The notes: a model not told the origin generated them from the letters alone. Shown: positions 26,697-35,558, numbered from the stretch's first letter. The stretch is DNA of 64,000 nucleotides from Mitsuaria sp. PDC51 (GCF_900113225.1 NZ_FOZE01000002.1:1798001-1862000); one strand, 5' to 3'. Translations and numbers: made by a program.

Positions 26697-27646
26697 CTCA
26701 AGCGATGGAATCGGCGATGACCCACGCGCTGGCGGTGGGCGACCGTGCCTCGGCGCAGGCCCTGGCGGATGACGCGCTCGGCGCGCCGCCGGTGCGCGCG
26801 AGCGGCCTGCGGGTCGACTTCAAGGGGCAGCCGGGCGTGATCGCCGGGCTGGACTGGGCGCTCGCGCCGGGTCAGGTCGTGGGCCTGCTGGGCCGCAACG
26901 GCGCGGGCAAGACCACGCTGCTGGAGACGCTGCTCGGGCTGCGTGAGCCGCAGGCCGGCGAGGTGCGGCTGTTCGGCCAGTCCGCGCTGCTGCCCGACGA
27001 CGCGCTGCGCGCCCGGCTGGGCTACGTGCCGCAGCAGGCCGCGCTGTTCGAGGACTTCCAGGCCGGGGACCTGCTGCGCTATTTCCGCAGCTTCTATCCG
27101 CGCTGGAACGACGCGAAGGTGGACGGCCTGATGTCGCGCTGGGACATCCCGCGCGACCGGCGCGTGGGCCAGCTGTCGCAGGGGCAGCAGCAGCGGCTGT
27201 CCATCATCCGCGCGCTCGCGCATGAGCCCGACCTGCTGGTGCTGGACGAGCCCGTCGCCAGCCTCGATCCCGTCGGTCGGCGCGACTTCCTGCGCGAGCT
27301 GGTCGACCAGGTGCTCGACCGCGGCACCACGGTACTGTTCTCGACGCACATCCTCTCCGACCTCGAGCGCGTGGCCTTCAACATCGCTTTCCTCAGCCGC
27401 GGTCGCATCGCGCTGCAGGCGCCGCAGGACGTACTGGCCGACGAGGTCCGGCTGCTGGCCGGTCCGGTGGGACGGCTGCAGGCGGCGGTCGACGCCCATG
27501 GCGGCCAGGTGCTGAGCCGGCGCGACCTGGGCGAGCAGCCGCGCTGGCTGGTGCGATTCGCCGAGGGGAACGCCCCCGCGCCCGATGCCGTGCTGCGCTG
27601 CGAGGCGCTCAACCTCGAGGACCTGTTCCTGGAGCTGACGCAATGA
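26693..27646 (+). CDS. ABC transporter ATP-binding protein (YtrB/BcrA-like)
   Basis: A 317-residue single-domain ATPase. An unusual 35-residue N-terminal lead precedes the ABC core. Walker A GRNGAGKTTLLE is near residue 70, the signature LSQGQQQRLSIIRALA near 160 and Walker B LLVLDEPVASLDP near 180. The C-terminal ~80 residues match the drug/antibiotic-exporter ATPase class. It is translationally coupled to the GntR gene (ATGA overlap) and to the permease gene downstream (ATGA overlap), so the three act as one unit. The substrate is unknown; relatives export peptide antibiotics or respond to envelope stress. Confidence 0.92.
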   Translation: MTQAMESAMTHALAVGDRASAQALADDALGAPPVRASGLRVDFKGQPGVIAGLDWALAPGQVVGLLGRNGAGKTTLLETLLGLREPQAGEVRLFGQSALLPDDALRARLGYVPQQAALFEDFQAGDLLRYFRSFYPRWNDAKVDGLMSRWDIPRDRRVGQLSQGQQQRLSIIRALAHEPDLLVLDEPVASLDPVGRRDFLRELVDQVLDRGTTVLFSTHILSDLERVAFNIAFLSRGRIALQAPQDVLADEVRLLAGPVGRLQAAVDAHGGQVLSRRDLGEQPRWLVRFAEGNAPAPDAVLRCEALNLEDLFLELTQ

Positions 27647-29124
27647 GCGCCGCGCTGCCGCTGCCCGGCCTGGGCGGCCATGCCGCGGTGCTGCGGGCGA
27701 TGGGGCGCAAGGTCGGGCGCGTCTGGTGGCTGCTCCTGCCGGTGCTGGGTGCGACCGCGCTGGCGACGATGAGCAACCAGCCGCTGGCCGTCGCCGGGAC
27801 CTTCTGCGTGACGCTGGCCATCGCGCTGCACCTGGCCTGGTGGGCGGCGGCGAATGCGCTGCTGGGCCTGAACGATCCGCTGTCGGCCCACCTGATGCCG
27901 GGTCAGTTGCGGCGGCTGCGCGAGTCGGCGCTGGGCGTGTTCCTCGGCGTGGCCGCGGCCTGCGGCGGACTGCTGGGCCTGGTCTTCGACCATGGGCTGG
28001 CGTTCACGATGGGCGCCGCGGCGTTGATGCTGTCCTTCGCCATCTGCCTGCGCTGGCCGGTGATGTGGCTGGTGATCTGGGTATTGCCGTGGATCGCGTT
28101 GCCGCCGCTGCGCGAGCTGCCGTTGGCGCTGCAGGTGATGGACATCGCGCGCGAGTGGCATGCGCGCCAGCCCTTCACCCAGACCGGCGCGGTGCTGCTG
28201 TTGCTGGGCGCGGGCCTGTGGCATCTGTTCCAGGCCGGCGGCGCCGCGCATGCCCAATCCTGGGCTCAGCGCCAGCGCGTCCAGCACCTGATGACGATGC
28301 AGGGCAGCGCGGTGCCGGCGACCACGGTCTGGTCGCGCGGACCGCTGGCCTGGCTCGGCCGTTGCTTCCAATGGGCGCATCCGCTGTGGCGGGAACACCT
28401 GCTGCGCACGGCGCGGCCGACCACGGCGAGCGTGACCGCGCGCGCCGAATTCGTCGCCTTGCGCGGGCTGCACTGGTCGGCCACGGCCTCGACGACGCTG
28501 CTGCTTTTCGTCGTCTTCCTGATCGCCGAAGTGGCGCTGCTGGTCTTCCTGCCGGACCGCGCCGGGCGGGTGATCAGGGCAGCCCTGCCCGGCCTGTCGA
28601 TCGGCCTGATGAGCGCGATGATCGGTCCGTTCTTCGGGCTGGACGCGACGCTGCACCAGACGCGCCGCGAGCAGGCGCTGCTGTCGCTGGTGCCCGGCAT
28701 GCCGCGTGGCATCGAGATGAACCGCGTGATCGGGCTGCGGCTGTTGCGGCATCACCTGGTGCTGTGGGGCACCGGCGTGGCGATGATGATGGCGCTGCAG
28801 GCGCTGGCGCCCGGGCATGACGACGGCTGGGGCAGCCCGCTGCTCGGCCTGAACTTCGCCGCGGTGGCGCTGCCCGCCACCCTGCTGGTCTGGCGCGACT
28901 GGTCACGCCAGGGCCTTCCCAAGGGCGCGCGTGTGGCGATGCTGACGATGCTGATGGTGGCGCTGACTGGCCTCAGCATTGCGGCGACCCATCGCTGGCA
29001 CATCCCGGCGTTGTGGCAGGTGGCCGCGTCGGTCCTGGTGACCGTCGCGCTGGGCGCCTGGCGCTGGCGCGCGCTGCAACGGATGGCGCCCTTCTGGCCG
29101 GTCGGCCGTCACGCGGGCGAGTGA
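27643..29124 (+). CDS. ABC transporter permease partner of the YtrA-type operon
   Basis: A 493-residue integral membrane protein with about ten to twelve hydrophobic segments (for example WWLLLPVLGATALATM, GVFLGVAAACGGLLGLV, STTLLLFVVFLIAEVALLVF). It has no signal peptide and no soluble domain larger than ~80 residues. It starts inside the ATPase stop codon, which marks it as the cognate transmembrane subunit. Sequence identity to a named exporter is not apparent to me. Confidence 0.85.
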   Translation: MSAALPLPGLGGHAAVLRAMGRKVGRVWWLLLPVLGATALATMSNQPLAVAGTFCVTLAIALHLAWWAAANALLGLNDPLSAHLMPGQLRRLRESALGVFLGVAAACGGLLGLVFDHGLAFTMGAAALMLSFAICLRWPVMWLVIWVLPWIALPPLRELPLALQVMDIAREWHARQPFTQTGAVLLLLGAGLWHLFQAGGAAHAQSWAQRQRVQHLMTMQGSAVPATTVWSRGPLAWLGRCFQWAHPLWREHLLRTARPTTASVTARAEFVALRGLHWSATASTTLLLFVVFLIAEVALLVFLPDRAGRVIRAALPGLSIGLMSAMIGPFFGLDATLHQTRREQALLSLVPGMPRGIEMNRVIGLRLLRHHLVLWGTGVAMMMALQALAPGHDDGWGSPLLGLNFAAVALPATLLVWRDWSRQGLPKGARVAMLTMLMVALTGLSIAATHRWHIPALWQVAASVLVTVALGAWRWRALQRMAPFWPVGRHAGE

Positions 29125-29134
29125 GGCCCAGGCC

Positions 29135-29674
29135 TCAGATCGGCAGCTCGGTGTAGTAGCGGCCGCCGTGGAAGATCAGCGGCTGCGCCTGCTCGGCGCG
29201 GCTGCAGGCCTCGACCTCGCCGACGAAGATGACGTGGTCGCCTTCCTCGTACTGGCTGCGGTTGGCGCATTCGAAGACCGCGGCGCAGCCCTCGAGCACG
29301 GGCGCGCCGCCGCAGCCCTCGCGGAAGGCCACGCCGGCGAAGCGGTCGATGTCGCGCGTGGCGAAGCGCTGCGCGAGCGCCTTCTGGTCCGCGGCCAGGA
29401 TGTTGATCGCGTAATGCGAGCCACGGCTGAAGACCGGCATCGAGCCCGCGCGGCGGGCCAGGCTCCACAGCACCAGCGGCGGCGACAGCGAGACCGAGTT
29501 GAAGGAGTTGGCCGTCAGGCCCACCAGCGTCCCGTCCTCCGCCCGCGCGGTCACGATCGTGACGCCGGTGGCGAACATGCCCAGCGCGGCGCGGAACTGC
29601 TGCGGGTCGAGCGGCGAGGTGGCACAGGCCGGGGACGGCGTGATCAAGGGCGGCTGGGACATGATGGGGGGCAT
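29135..29674 (-). CDS. Flavin reductase-like FMN-binding protein
   Basis: A 179-residue protein of the HpaC/flavin reductase family, which supplies reduced flavin to two-component monooxygenases. Landmarks are QFRAALGMFATGVTIVTA near residue 25, GLTANSFNSVSLSPPLVLWSL (flavin-binding loop) and DHVIFVGEVEA, with the terminal FHGGRYYTEL. Start 29674 or the internal ATG at 29662 are both possible; neither has a clear ribosome-binding site. It is divergent from the M48 gene with only 23 bases between start codons. The FAD monooxygenase at 21 kb is single-component, so it is not an obvious partner. Confidence 0.9.
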   Translation of the reverse strand: MPPIMSQPPLITPSPACATSPLDPQQFRAALGMFATGVTIVTARAEDGTLVGLTANSFNSVSLSPPLVLWSLARRAGSMPVFSRGSHYAINILAADQKALAQRFATRDIDRFAGVAFREGCGGAPVLEGCAAVFECANRSQYEEGDHVIFVGEVEACSRAEQAQPLIFHGGRYYTELPI

Positions 29675-29697
29675 TGTCGCCTCCCTAGAATGCCGCC

Positions 29698-30654
29698 ATG
29701 GTTGACGCTGACTTCCTCCCCGATGCCGACCCGCAGCTGCCGGGTGCTCCCGCCGGATTCGGCCATTGCGATTGCCGCCGCTGCGGCGTGGACCGCGCGC
29801 CCGCGCACCCCGCCCGCCGCCTGTTCACCGGACTGCTCGCCGCCGGCGGCGTGTCGGCGCTGACGCCGGCCTGGGCGCAGGAGGGCGTGGACGTCGGCAA
29901 GCAGAGCCGCTTCACCAAGCTGGTCTCGGCCGAGCAGGTCGAGGCCGCCGCGCAGCAGCAGTACGCGCAGATGATGCGGCAGGCGCAGGCGCAGAAGGCG
30001 CTCGCGCCGGCCAATCATCCGCAGGTGCTGCGCCTGCGCGCGATCGCGCAGCGCATCATCCCGTTCGCCGCGACCTGGAACCCGCGCGCGCAGCAGTGGC
30101 GCTGGGAGGTCAACCTCATCGGCAGCCGCGAGCTCAACGCCTTCTGCATGCCGGGTGGAAAGATCGCCTTCTACTTCGGCATCCTGCAGCAGCTGCAGCT
30201 CAGCGACGACGAGGTCGCGATGATCATGGGCCACGAGATGGCGCACGCGCTGCGCGAGCATGCGCGCGAGCGCATGGGCAAGAACATGGCCACCAACGGC
30301 GCGATCGAGATCGGCGCGGCGCTGCTGGGCCTGGGCAACATGGGCCGCGGCATCGCCAACATCGGCGGCCAGCTGCTGTCGCTGACCTTCAGTCGTGAGG
30401 ACGAGAGCGAGGCCGACCTGGTCGGCATGGAGCTGGCCGCGCGCGCCGGTTACAACCCCCAGGCCGGCGTGACGCTGTGGCAGAAGATGGGACAGGCGAG
30501 CAAGGGCGCGCCGCCCCAGTTCCTCTCCACGCACCCGGCCGGCCCGACCCGCATCCGCGACATCGAGCGCACACTGCCGCGCGTGCAGGGGCTGTATGCC
30601 CGCGCGCCCAAGCCCGAGCAGCGCTTCCAGCCGCCCGCACCGGCGAAATCCTGA
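29698..30654 (+). CDS. M48-family zinc metallopeptidase, exported
   Basis: A 318-residue periplasmic protease. The zinc motif H179EMAH183 lies in MIMGHEMAHALREHARERM, and the third ligand region reads SREDESEADLVGMELAARAG. The end HPAGPTRIRDIE is typical of the BepA/Oma1-like group. A twin-arginine-like export signal (ARRLFTGLLAAGGVSALTPAWA) is preceded by about 45 residues with a CDCRRC cluster. If translation instead starts at the GTG near 29789, the signal would be N-terminal and the Cys cluster absent. Such enzymes act in envelope protein quality control. Confidence 0.9.
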   Translation: MVDADFLPDADPQLPGAPAGFGHCDCRRCGVDRAPAHPARRLFTGLLAAGGVSALTPAWAQEGVDVGKQSRFTKLVSAEQVEAAAQQQYAQMMRQAQAQKALAPANHPQVLRLRAIAQRIIPFAATWNPRAQQWRWEVNLIGSRELNAFCMPGGKIAFYFGILQQLQLSDDEVAMIMGHEMAHALREHARERMGKNMATNGAIEIGAALLGLGNMGRGIANIGGQLLSLTFSREDESEADLVGMELAARAGYNPQAGVTLWQKMGQASKGAPPQFLSTHPAGPTRIRDIERTLPRVQGLYARAPKPEQRFQPPAPAKS

Positions 30655-30660
30655 CCCTCG

Positions 30661-30679
30661 GCGCGCCGTCGCGGCGCGC
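30661..30679. terminator. GC-rich hairpin after the M48 gene
   Basis: Perfect seven-base stem GCGCGCC-GTCGC-GGCGCGC six bases after the M48 stop. There is no T tract, so it may only assist Rho-dependent termination. Confidence 0.3.
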
Positions 30680-30785
30680 GCAAAGCCCGATGCCATCGGC
30701 CCTCTCCCGAATCAGGGGGCGGCACGGTGATTGCCGGGCCGGCGAATGAGGTCCACACTGGCGCCTCGTCCACCGGGGGGCGTTC

Positions 30786-32387
30786 ATGCCGCGTCAAGAG
30801 CCGTCGCACGGATCGGGTGCATCCGCCGCACCTGAAGATGGCGCCGCGCATGTCGGCGCGGCGCTCGACTACGTCACCGACGCGGTGATCCTGCTGCGGC
30901 ACGACTGGACCATCGAGTTCGTCAACGTCGCCTTCGAGCGCGCCACCGGCCGGCAGCGGGAAGCCCTGATCGGCCGCAACTACTGGCAGTCGCTGCCCGG
31001 CGTCATGGGGGCGCGCTTCGATGTCGAGGCGCGCGCCGCGATGCAGTCGCGCACGGCCCATCTCTACGAGGAATTCAATGCGCGCCTGAGCAAGTGGTTC
31101 GAGTGCCGCGCGTTTCCCTGCGAGCTCGGGCTGGTGGTGCTGTTCATCGACATCACGATGCGCAAGGCCGACGAGCTGACGCGGGTGGACCTGGAGGAGA
31201 AGCTGGTGCGCATCCAGCGCATGGAGTCGCTGGGCACGCTGGCGGGTGGCGTGGCGCATGACTTCAACAACATCCTGGCGGCGATCCTCGGCCATGCGGG
31301 CATGATGCTGGACGAGCTGCCGGCCAACTCGCCGCTGCGCGGCCACATGCAGCAGATCAAGCGCGCCGGCGACCGCGCGCGGGACATCGTGCAGCGCATC
31401 CTCGCCTACGCCCGGGGCAGCGGCCAGGAACTGGCCAAGCATCGCCTGCGCCCGCTGGTGGAGGACAGCATCGGCCTGCTGCGCTCGACCCTGCCGGCCA
31501 CGGTGCGGCTGACGGTGGACCTGCATGGCGACGACTGCGTGGCGACGGTGGATCCGGCGGAGGTGCAGCAGGTGGTGCTGAACCTGTGCACCAACGCGTG
31601 GCAGGCGATGCCGGGCGGCCACGGGCATCTGCATGTGGGACTGCGCGCGGTGCACTTCGACGCGCCGCGCGCCTTCGCGATCGGCCGCGTGGCGCCGACG
31701 CGTTATGCGGCGCTGAGCGTGCGCGACGACGGCCACGGCATGAGCGAGGACGTCACGAAGCGGCTGTTCGAGCCGTTCTTCACCACCAAGCCGCGGGGGC
31801 AGGGCACCGGCCTGGGCCTGCACATCGTGCATGGCATCGTGCATGCGCACGGCGGGGCCATCGATGTGCAATCGGCGCCGGGGCGGGGCACGCAGTTCTG
31901 CGTCTACCTGCCGGTGGTCGGCGACGAGGCGGCGCCGCTCGATACGGCGGCGCTCAGCCGCGTGGCCGATCCGGGCGAGGGCGAGCATGTCGTCTACGTG
32001 GACGACGACCCGATCGTGCTGCTGATGGTGGAGGCGCTGCTCAAGAAGGCGGGCTACGACATCCGGACCTACGCGTCGCCCGACGACTGCCTGAAGGACA
32101 TCGAGCAGGGGCGAACGCCGATGCAGCTGCTGATCACCGACTTCAACATGCCGGGCATGAACGGGCTGGAGCTGGCCGCGGCCGTGCGCGCGACGCTGCC
32201 GTGGGTGCCGGTGATCATCACCACCGGCTACATCGGCGAAGAGCTGACCGACGCGGCTGACCGCATGGGCGGCGTGGCGGTGCTGCAGAAGGAACGCAGC
32301 TTCGAGGAACTCGTCGAACTGGCGGCGCTGGCGCTGCGCGGCTTTCCGGAATCGCGCTTCCTGGACACCGGCCTGTCGCCGCTGTGA
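30786..32387 (+). CDS. Soluble hybrid histidine kinase with PAS and receiver domains
   Basis: A 533-residue cytoplasmic hybrid kinase with no membrane segment. A PAS domain is at about 25-125 (DWTIEFVNVAFERATGRQREALIG). The HisKA domain carries the phosphoacceptor in GVAHDFNNILAAILGHAG near 158. The HATPase has NLCTNAWQAM, DDGHGM and GQGTGLGLHIV. A C-terminal receiver has VYVDDDP and the phosphorylatable Asp in LLITDFNMPGMNG near 458. The DFNN-type H box groups it with NtrB-like and cell-cycle CckA-like kinases. No dedicated output regulator lies beside it. Confidence 0.93.
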   Translation: MPRQEPSHGSGASAAPEDGAAHVGAALDYVTDAVILLRHDWTIEFVNVAFERATGRQREALIGRNYWQSLPGVMGARFDVEARAAMQSRTAHLYEEFNARLSKWFECRAFPCELGLVVLFIDITMRKADELTRVDLEEKLVRIQRMESLGTLAGGVAHDFNNILAAILGHAGMMLDELPANSPLRGHMQQIKRAGDRARDIVQRILAYARGSGQELAKHRLRPLVEDSIGLLRSTLPATVRLTVDLHGDDCVATVDPAEVQQVVLNLCTNAWQAMPGGHGHLHVGLRAVHFDAPRAFAIGRVAPTRYAALSVRDDGHGMSEDVTKRLFEPFFTTKPRGQGTGLGLHIVHGIVHAHGGAIDVQSAPGRGTQFCVYLPVVGDEAAPLDTAALSRVADPGEGEHVVYVDDDPIVLLMVEALLKKAGYDIRTYASPDDCLKDIEQGRTPMQLLITDFNMPGMNGLELAAAVRATLPWVPVIITTGYIGEELTDAADRMGGVAVLQKERSFEELVELAALALRGFPESRFLDTGLSPL

Positions 32388-32419
32388 GCGCGGGCGCGGG
32401 GTTGCCTGCGCGGCGCCGC

Positions 32420-33067
32420 TCAGCCCCAGCGGCCGCCGACGAACGGGTTGGTGCGTCGTTCCTCGCCGAAGCTGCTTTCGGGACCGTGACCGGGGATGAA
32501 GACGGTGTCGTCGCCCATCGGCCAGAGGCGCTCGGTGATGGAGCGGATCAGCGTGTCGTGGTCGCCGCCGGGGAAGTCGGTGCGGCCGATGCTGCCGGCG
32601 AAGAGCACGTCGCCGACGAAGCAGCGCCGCGCGGACGCCGAGTGGAACACGACGTGGCCAGGCGTGTGGCCGGGGCAGTGCCGCACGGTCAGCGTTTCCT
32701 GGCCGATCTGGACGGTGTCGCCGTCCTCGAGCCAGCGGGTCGGCGTGAACATCTCTGCCGGCGGGAAGCCGAACATCGCGGACTGCTGCGGCAGTGCGGT
32801 GATCCAGAACTGGTCACCCTGGTGCGGGCCGATGATGGGCAGGCCGCGCAGGCGGGCGAGCTCGCCGGTGCCGCCGGCGTGGTCGATGTGGGCGTGGGTC
32901 AGCCAGATGGCCTTCAGCGTCAAGCCGAGCCGCTCGACCTCGGCGAGCAGCCGAGGCACCTCGCCGCCCGGGTCGATGACGGCGGCCTCATGGGTGAGGT
33001 CGCACCAGACGAGGGAGGCGTTCTGGCGGAACGGGGTGACGGGGACGGTGTGGTGGCGCAGGGGCAT
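32420..33067 (-). CDS. Metallo-beta-lactamase-fold hydrolase (glyoxalase II-like, YcbL type)
   Basis: A 215-residue hydrolase with the binuclear zinc motif THAHIDHAGG, followed by CPGHTPGHVVFH, FVGDVLFAGSIGRTDFPGG and the final FIPGHGP. These match the short YcbL/type II glyoxalase group acting on thioesters such as lactoylglutathione. The start at 33067 (MPLRHHTVPVTPFRQNAS) fits the family; 33112 would add 15 residues. It is convergent with the hybrid kinase gene. Confidence 0.9.
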   Translation of the reverse strand: MPLRHHTVPVTPFRQNASLVWCDLTHEAAVIDPGGEVPRLLAEVERLGLTLKAIWLTHAHIDHAGGTGELARLRGLPIIGPHQGDQFWITALPQQSAMFGFPPAEMFTPTRWLEDGDTVQIGQETLTVRHCPGHTPGHVVFHSASARRCFVGDVLFAGSIGRTDFPGGDHDTLIRSITERLWPMGDDTVFIPGHGPESSFGEERRTNPFVGGRWG

Positions 33068-33160
33068 GGGGTCGCGGCAGGGGTGGCCGCGCGGAGGCGG
33101 CGTCGACGGCAATGTATCGGACTCGCGACCCGCTCGCGCGCCAAGGCAATGCCGCGACGC

Positions 33161-33184
33161 GGCGACCCGCGGCGACCCGCGGCG
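33161..33184. repeat. Short tandem repeat, 10-base unit
   Basis: Unit GGCGACCCGC repeated twice plus a partial third copy, between the metallo-beta-lactamase-fold gene and yciI. No function is assigned. Confidence 0.6.
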
Positions 33185-33206
33185 TATCCGTGATTCCGCC
33201 CCGTCC

Positions 33207-33578
33207 TCAGCGACCCAGATAGAAGTCCATCGGAATCAGCTCGACCGCCCATCCGCCTTCCTCGCCCAGCGTGGCGGCCGGGTGCATGGACGCGATGCGC
33301 AGCGCTTCCTCCTGGCTGTCCGCCTCGATGATGAACAGGCCGCCGACCATTTCCTTGGCCTCGGTGTAGGGCCCGTCGGTGACCTGCGTCTTGCCGCCGC
33401 GCGGGCGCAGCGTCTTCCAGCCTTCCAGGTCGCCCAGCGAGGCGGAGACCAGCACCTTGCCGGTGGCGCGCATCTTCTCGTCCAGCGCCGGGCACTGGCT
33501 GACCAGAGCCTTGACGTCTTCGGGCGCCATCGCGGCGAAGGCTTCGGGGGTGTAGTAGGCGAGGCCGAGGTATTTCAT
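33207..33578 (-). CDS. YciI/DGPF-family protein
   Basis: A 123-residue protein. It has the family signature TDGPYTEAKEMVGGLFIIEADSQEEAL and begins MKYLGLAYYTPEAFAAM; AAGGA lies nine bases upstream of the ATG at 33578. YciI-like dimeric alpha+beta-barrel proteins of this DGPF subgroup usually sit next to an ECF sigma factor gene and are thought to act with it. No sigma factor gene is present here; upstream on the opposite strand is only a 20-codon frame. The biochemical role is unproven. Confidence 0.88.
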   Translation of the reverse strand: MKYLGLAYYTPEAFAAMAPEDVKALVSQCPALDEKMRATGKVLVSASLGDLEGWKTLRPRGGKTQVTDGPYTEAKEMVGGLFIIEADSQEEALRIASMHPAATLGEEGGWAVELIPMDFYLGR

Positions 33579-33647
33579 GGGCAGTCCTTGAGGGGGTTGA
33601 TGCAGGGACGACGAACCGGTGCATCCGAAATCGACATCTTGCCGAAA

Positions 33648-33676
33648 TTGACGTCGTTCCCCGTCCGCTGCAGACT
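33648..33676 (+). promoter_or_regulatory. Possible sigma-70 promoter ahead of a 20-codon ORF and rsgA
   Basis: TTGACG at 33648-33653 and CAGACT at 33671-33676 are separated by 17 bases. The -35 is strong and the -10 weak (three of six). Transcription to the right would give a leader with an AGGAG site and the small ORF at 33714, then rsgA. Confidence 0.35.
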
Positions 33677-33713
33677 TGCGACCTTCATCCACCCACCCCG
33701 ACAGGAGAAGACC

Positions 33714-33776
33714 ATGGAACAAGCAGATCGTGTCGACCTTCTCGTGTCCGGCTGCCTGAGCGCCCAGCGCTCCTGA
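33714..33776 (+). CDS. Candidate 20-residue small protein or leader peptide
   Basis: ATG at 33714 is preceded at ideal distance by a strong ribosome-binding site (CAGGAGAAGACC). It reads MEQADRVDLLVSGCLSAQRS, then TGA. It lies between divergent yciI and rsgA, behind a possible promoter. There are no runs of one amino acid codon that would indicate an attenuator. It could be a small protein, a translated leader, or the degraded start of a former gene. Expression is unproven. Confidence 0.3.
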   Translation: MEQADRVDLLVSGCLSAQRS

Positions 33777-33907
33777 CTCCGCGCTCCACGCGGGTCCATT
33801 GATCGTCGCGCCAGTCGCGGCCGGCTTCCCACTCAGCTCACGCCATGCGCCATCGCGCGTGGTCGGGTTCGCGCCTGCGCGAACGAAGCCAAATTCAATG
33901 GACTCCC

Positions 33908-34972
33908 ATGATCGACATCGACTTCGAGACGCTGCAAGCGCTCGGTCTCACCCCCTTGATCGCCTCCCGCGCCGCGCAGCTCGGCGCCCCTGAACCCAAT
34001 TCGCGCCTGGCGCGAGTGATCGAATCCCAACGCGACTGCTTCACGCTGCACGACGGCCACGGCGAGCGGCTCGCGCGTGCGCTGCCCCGGCTGGTGCAAC
34101 AGCTGCAGGCCAGCGCGCAGGCGCTGACGATCGGCGACTGGGTCAGCATGCAGGTGGACATCCACGGCCAGGCCTGGATCACCGATCGCGTTGACCCCGT
34201 CACGCAGATCGCGCGGCGCGCGAATGACGGGCGCCGCCAGCCGCTGGCGAGCAACGTCGACACGGCGCTGCTCGTGATGGGACTGGACGCCGACTTCAAC
34301 GCGCGCCGGATGGAACGCTACATCGCCATGGTGACGGCCTGCGAGGTCACGCCGGTCGTCGTGCTGACCAAGCGCGACCTCGCGCCCGACGCGCCGGAGC
34401 GCATCGCGGAGATGCGCAGCCGCCTGCCCCCGACCGTCCCGGTGCTGCCGGTCAACGGCCTCTCGCCGGCGACCTGCGCCGAACTCGACCCCTGGATGCA
34501 GGCGGGACAGACGCTCGTGGTGCTCGGTTCCTCGGGCGTCGGCAAGTCGACCTTGATCAATACGCTGGCTGGCGCCGCCCAGGACACGGGCGGCGTGCGC
34601 AAGGGCGACGGCCGCGGACGGCACACGACGACGGCCCGCTCGCTGCATCGCAGCGCGCTGGGCGCCTGCATCATCGACACGCCGGGGCTGCGCACCTTCC
34701 GGCCCGATGCGGACGCGCGCACGCTGGCGTCGTCCTTCGACGACATCCAGTCGCTCGCGCAGCATTGCCGCTTCCGGGATTGCCACCATGAAGGCGAGCC
34801 CGGGTGCGCCGTGGCGGCGCAGGTCGACCCCGACCGGCTCGACAACTACAAGAAGCTGATGCGCGACGCGCAGCGCGGCGAGATGACGGCGCTGGAGCGC
34901 ATCGCGCTGCGAGGCAAGTGGAAGGCGATCGGCAAGGCGGGCAGCCAGCGGGCGCGTGACAAGCGGTCGTGA
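33908..34972 (+). CDS. rsgA: Ribosome small subunit-dependent GTPase RsgA
   Basis: A 354-residue circularly permuted GTPase that helps mature the 30S subunit. An OB-like N-terminal region is followed by the permuted G motifs: G4 LTKRDL, then G1 GSSGVGKSTLINTLAG near 205, G2/G3 region DTPGLRTF. The C-terminal zinc knuckle reads CRFRDCHHEGEPGC. The start at 33908 (MIDIDFETLQALG) is chosen because the frame upstream to 33845 is arginine-rich and lacks a ribosome-binding site. Confidence 0.95.
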   Translation: MIDIDFETLQALGLTPLIASRAAQLGAPEPNSRLARVIESQRDCFTLHDGHGERLARALPRLVQQLQASAQALTIGDWVSMQVDIHGQAWITDRVDPVTQIARRANDGRRQPLASNVDTALLVMGLDADFNARRMERYIAMVTACEVTPVVVLTKRDLAPDAPERIAEMRSRLPPTVPVLPVNGLSPATCAELDPWMQAGQTLVVLGSSGVGKSTLINTLAGAAQDTGGVRKGDGRGRHTTTARSLHRSALGACIIDTPGLRTFRPDADARTLASSFDDIQSLAQHCRFRDCHHEGEPGCAVAAQVDPDRLDNYKKLMRDAQRGEMTALERIALRGKWKAIGKAGSQRARDKRS

Positions 34973-34979
34973 GCGGCCA

Positions 34980-35471
34980 TCACTTCACGATCACCTTGCC
35001 GACCATGCCGGCCTCGAAATGCCCCGGCTGCAGGCACGCGAACTGGAACTCGCCGGGCTGGGTGAACTGCCAGACGATGTCGCCGGTCTGGCTCGGTTTG
35101 ACATGCGCCATGTTGGCGTCGTCATGTTCCATCTTGGGAAACCGCTTCATCAGCGCGGCGTGCTGGGCGATGGAGTCCGTGGTGCCCAGCACCATCTCGT
35201 GCAGCACCTGGCCGCTGTTGTGGACGACGAACCGGATCGTCTCTCCCTTCCTGACCGTCACGTCGGACGGCGTGAACCGCATGTTGTCGGCCATGTTGAC
35301 CTGGATGGTTCGAACCACCTGCCCCGGTCGGCCCTCCTGGCCGAAGGCGGTCGCCTCGACCTTCCCGTCGTCATGGCGGCGGGGCTTGGCGGGGTCCTCG
35401 TCGCCATGGGCGATAACGGCGACCGAGGCGAGGGACAGCACGGCGAAGGCACAGGCGTGCAGCGTTTTCAT
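34980..35471 (-). CDS. copI: Periplasmic cupredoxin, CopI-like copper resistance protein
   Basis: A 163-residue protein with a signal peptide (LHACAFAVLSLASVAVIAHG) and a His/Asp-rich N-terminus. It has one cupredoxin domain with all four type-1 copper ligands: His in NSGQVLHEMVLG, Cys and His in FACLQPGHFE, and Met in EAGMVGK. This matches the CopI/azurin-like copper tolerance proteins. The gene starts at 35471. Upstream lies a promoter of MerR/CueR architecture at 35559-35589, and copper-binding genes follow divergently. It is convergent with rsgA, eight bases apart. Confidence 0.85.
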   Translation of the reverse strand: MKTLHACAFAVLSLASVAVIAHGDEDPAKPRRHDDGKVEATAFGQEGRPGQVVRTIQVNMADNMRFTPSDVTVRKGETIRFVVHNSGQVLHEMVLGTTDSIAQHAALMKRFPKMEHDDANMAHVKPSQTGDIVWQFTQPGEFQFACLQPGHFEAGMVGKVIVK

Positions 35472-35558
35472 GGGGACTCCTTGGGTGACCGGCATGGCCA
35501 CGGGGTTGGCGAACGTCGAGGGGTGTCGGCGTCGGGCCAAGGGGCCCGCGACTCGAGG

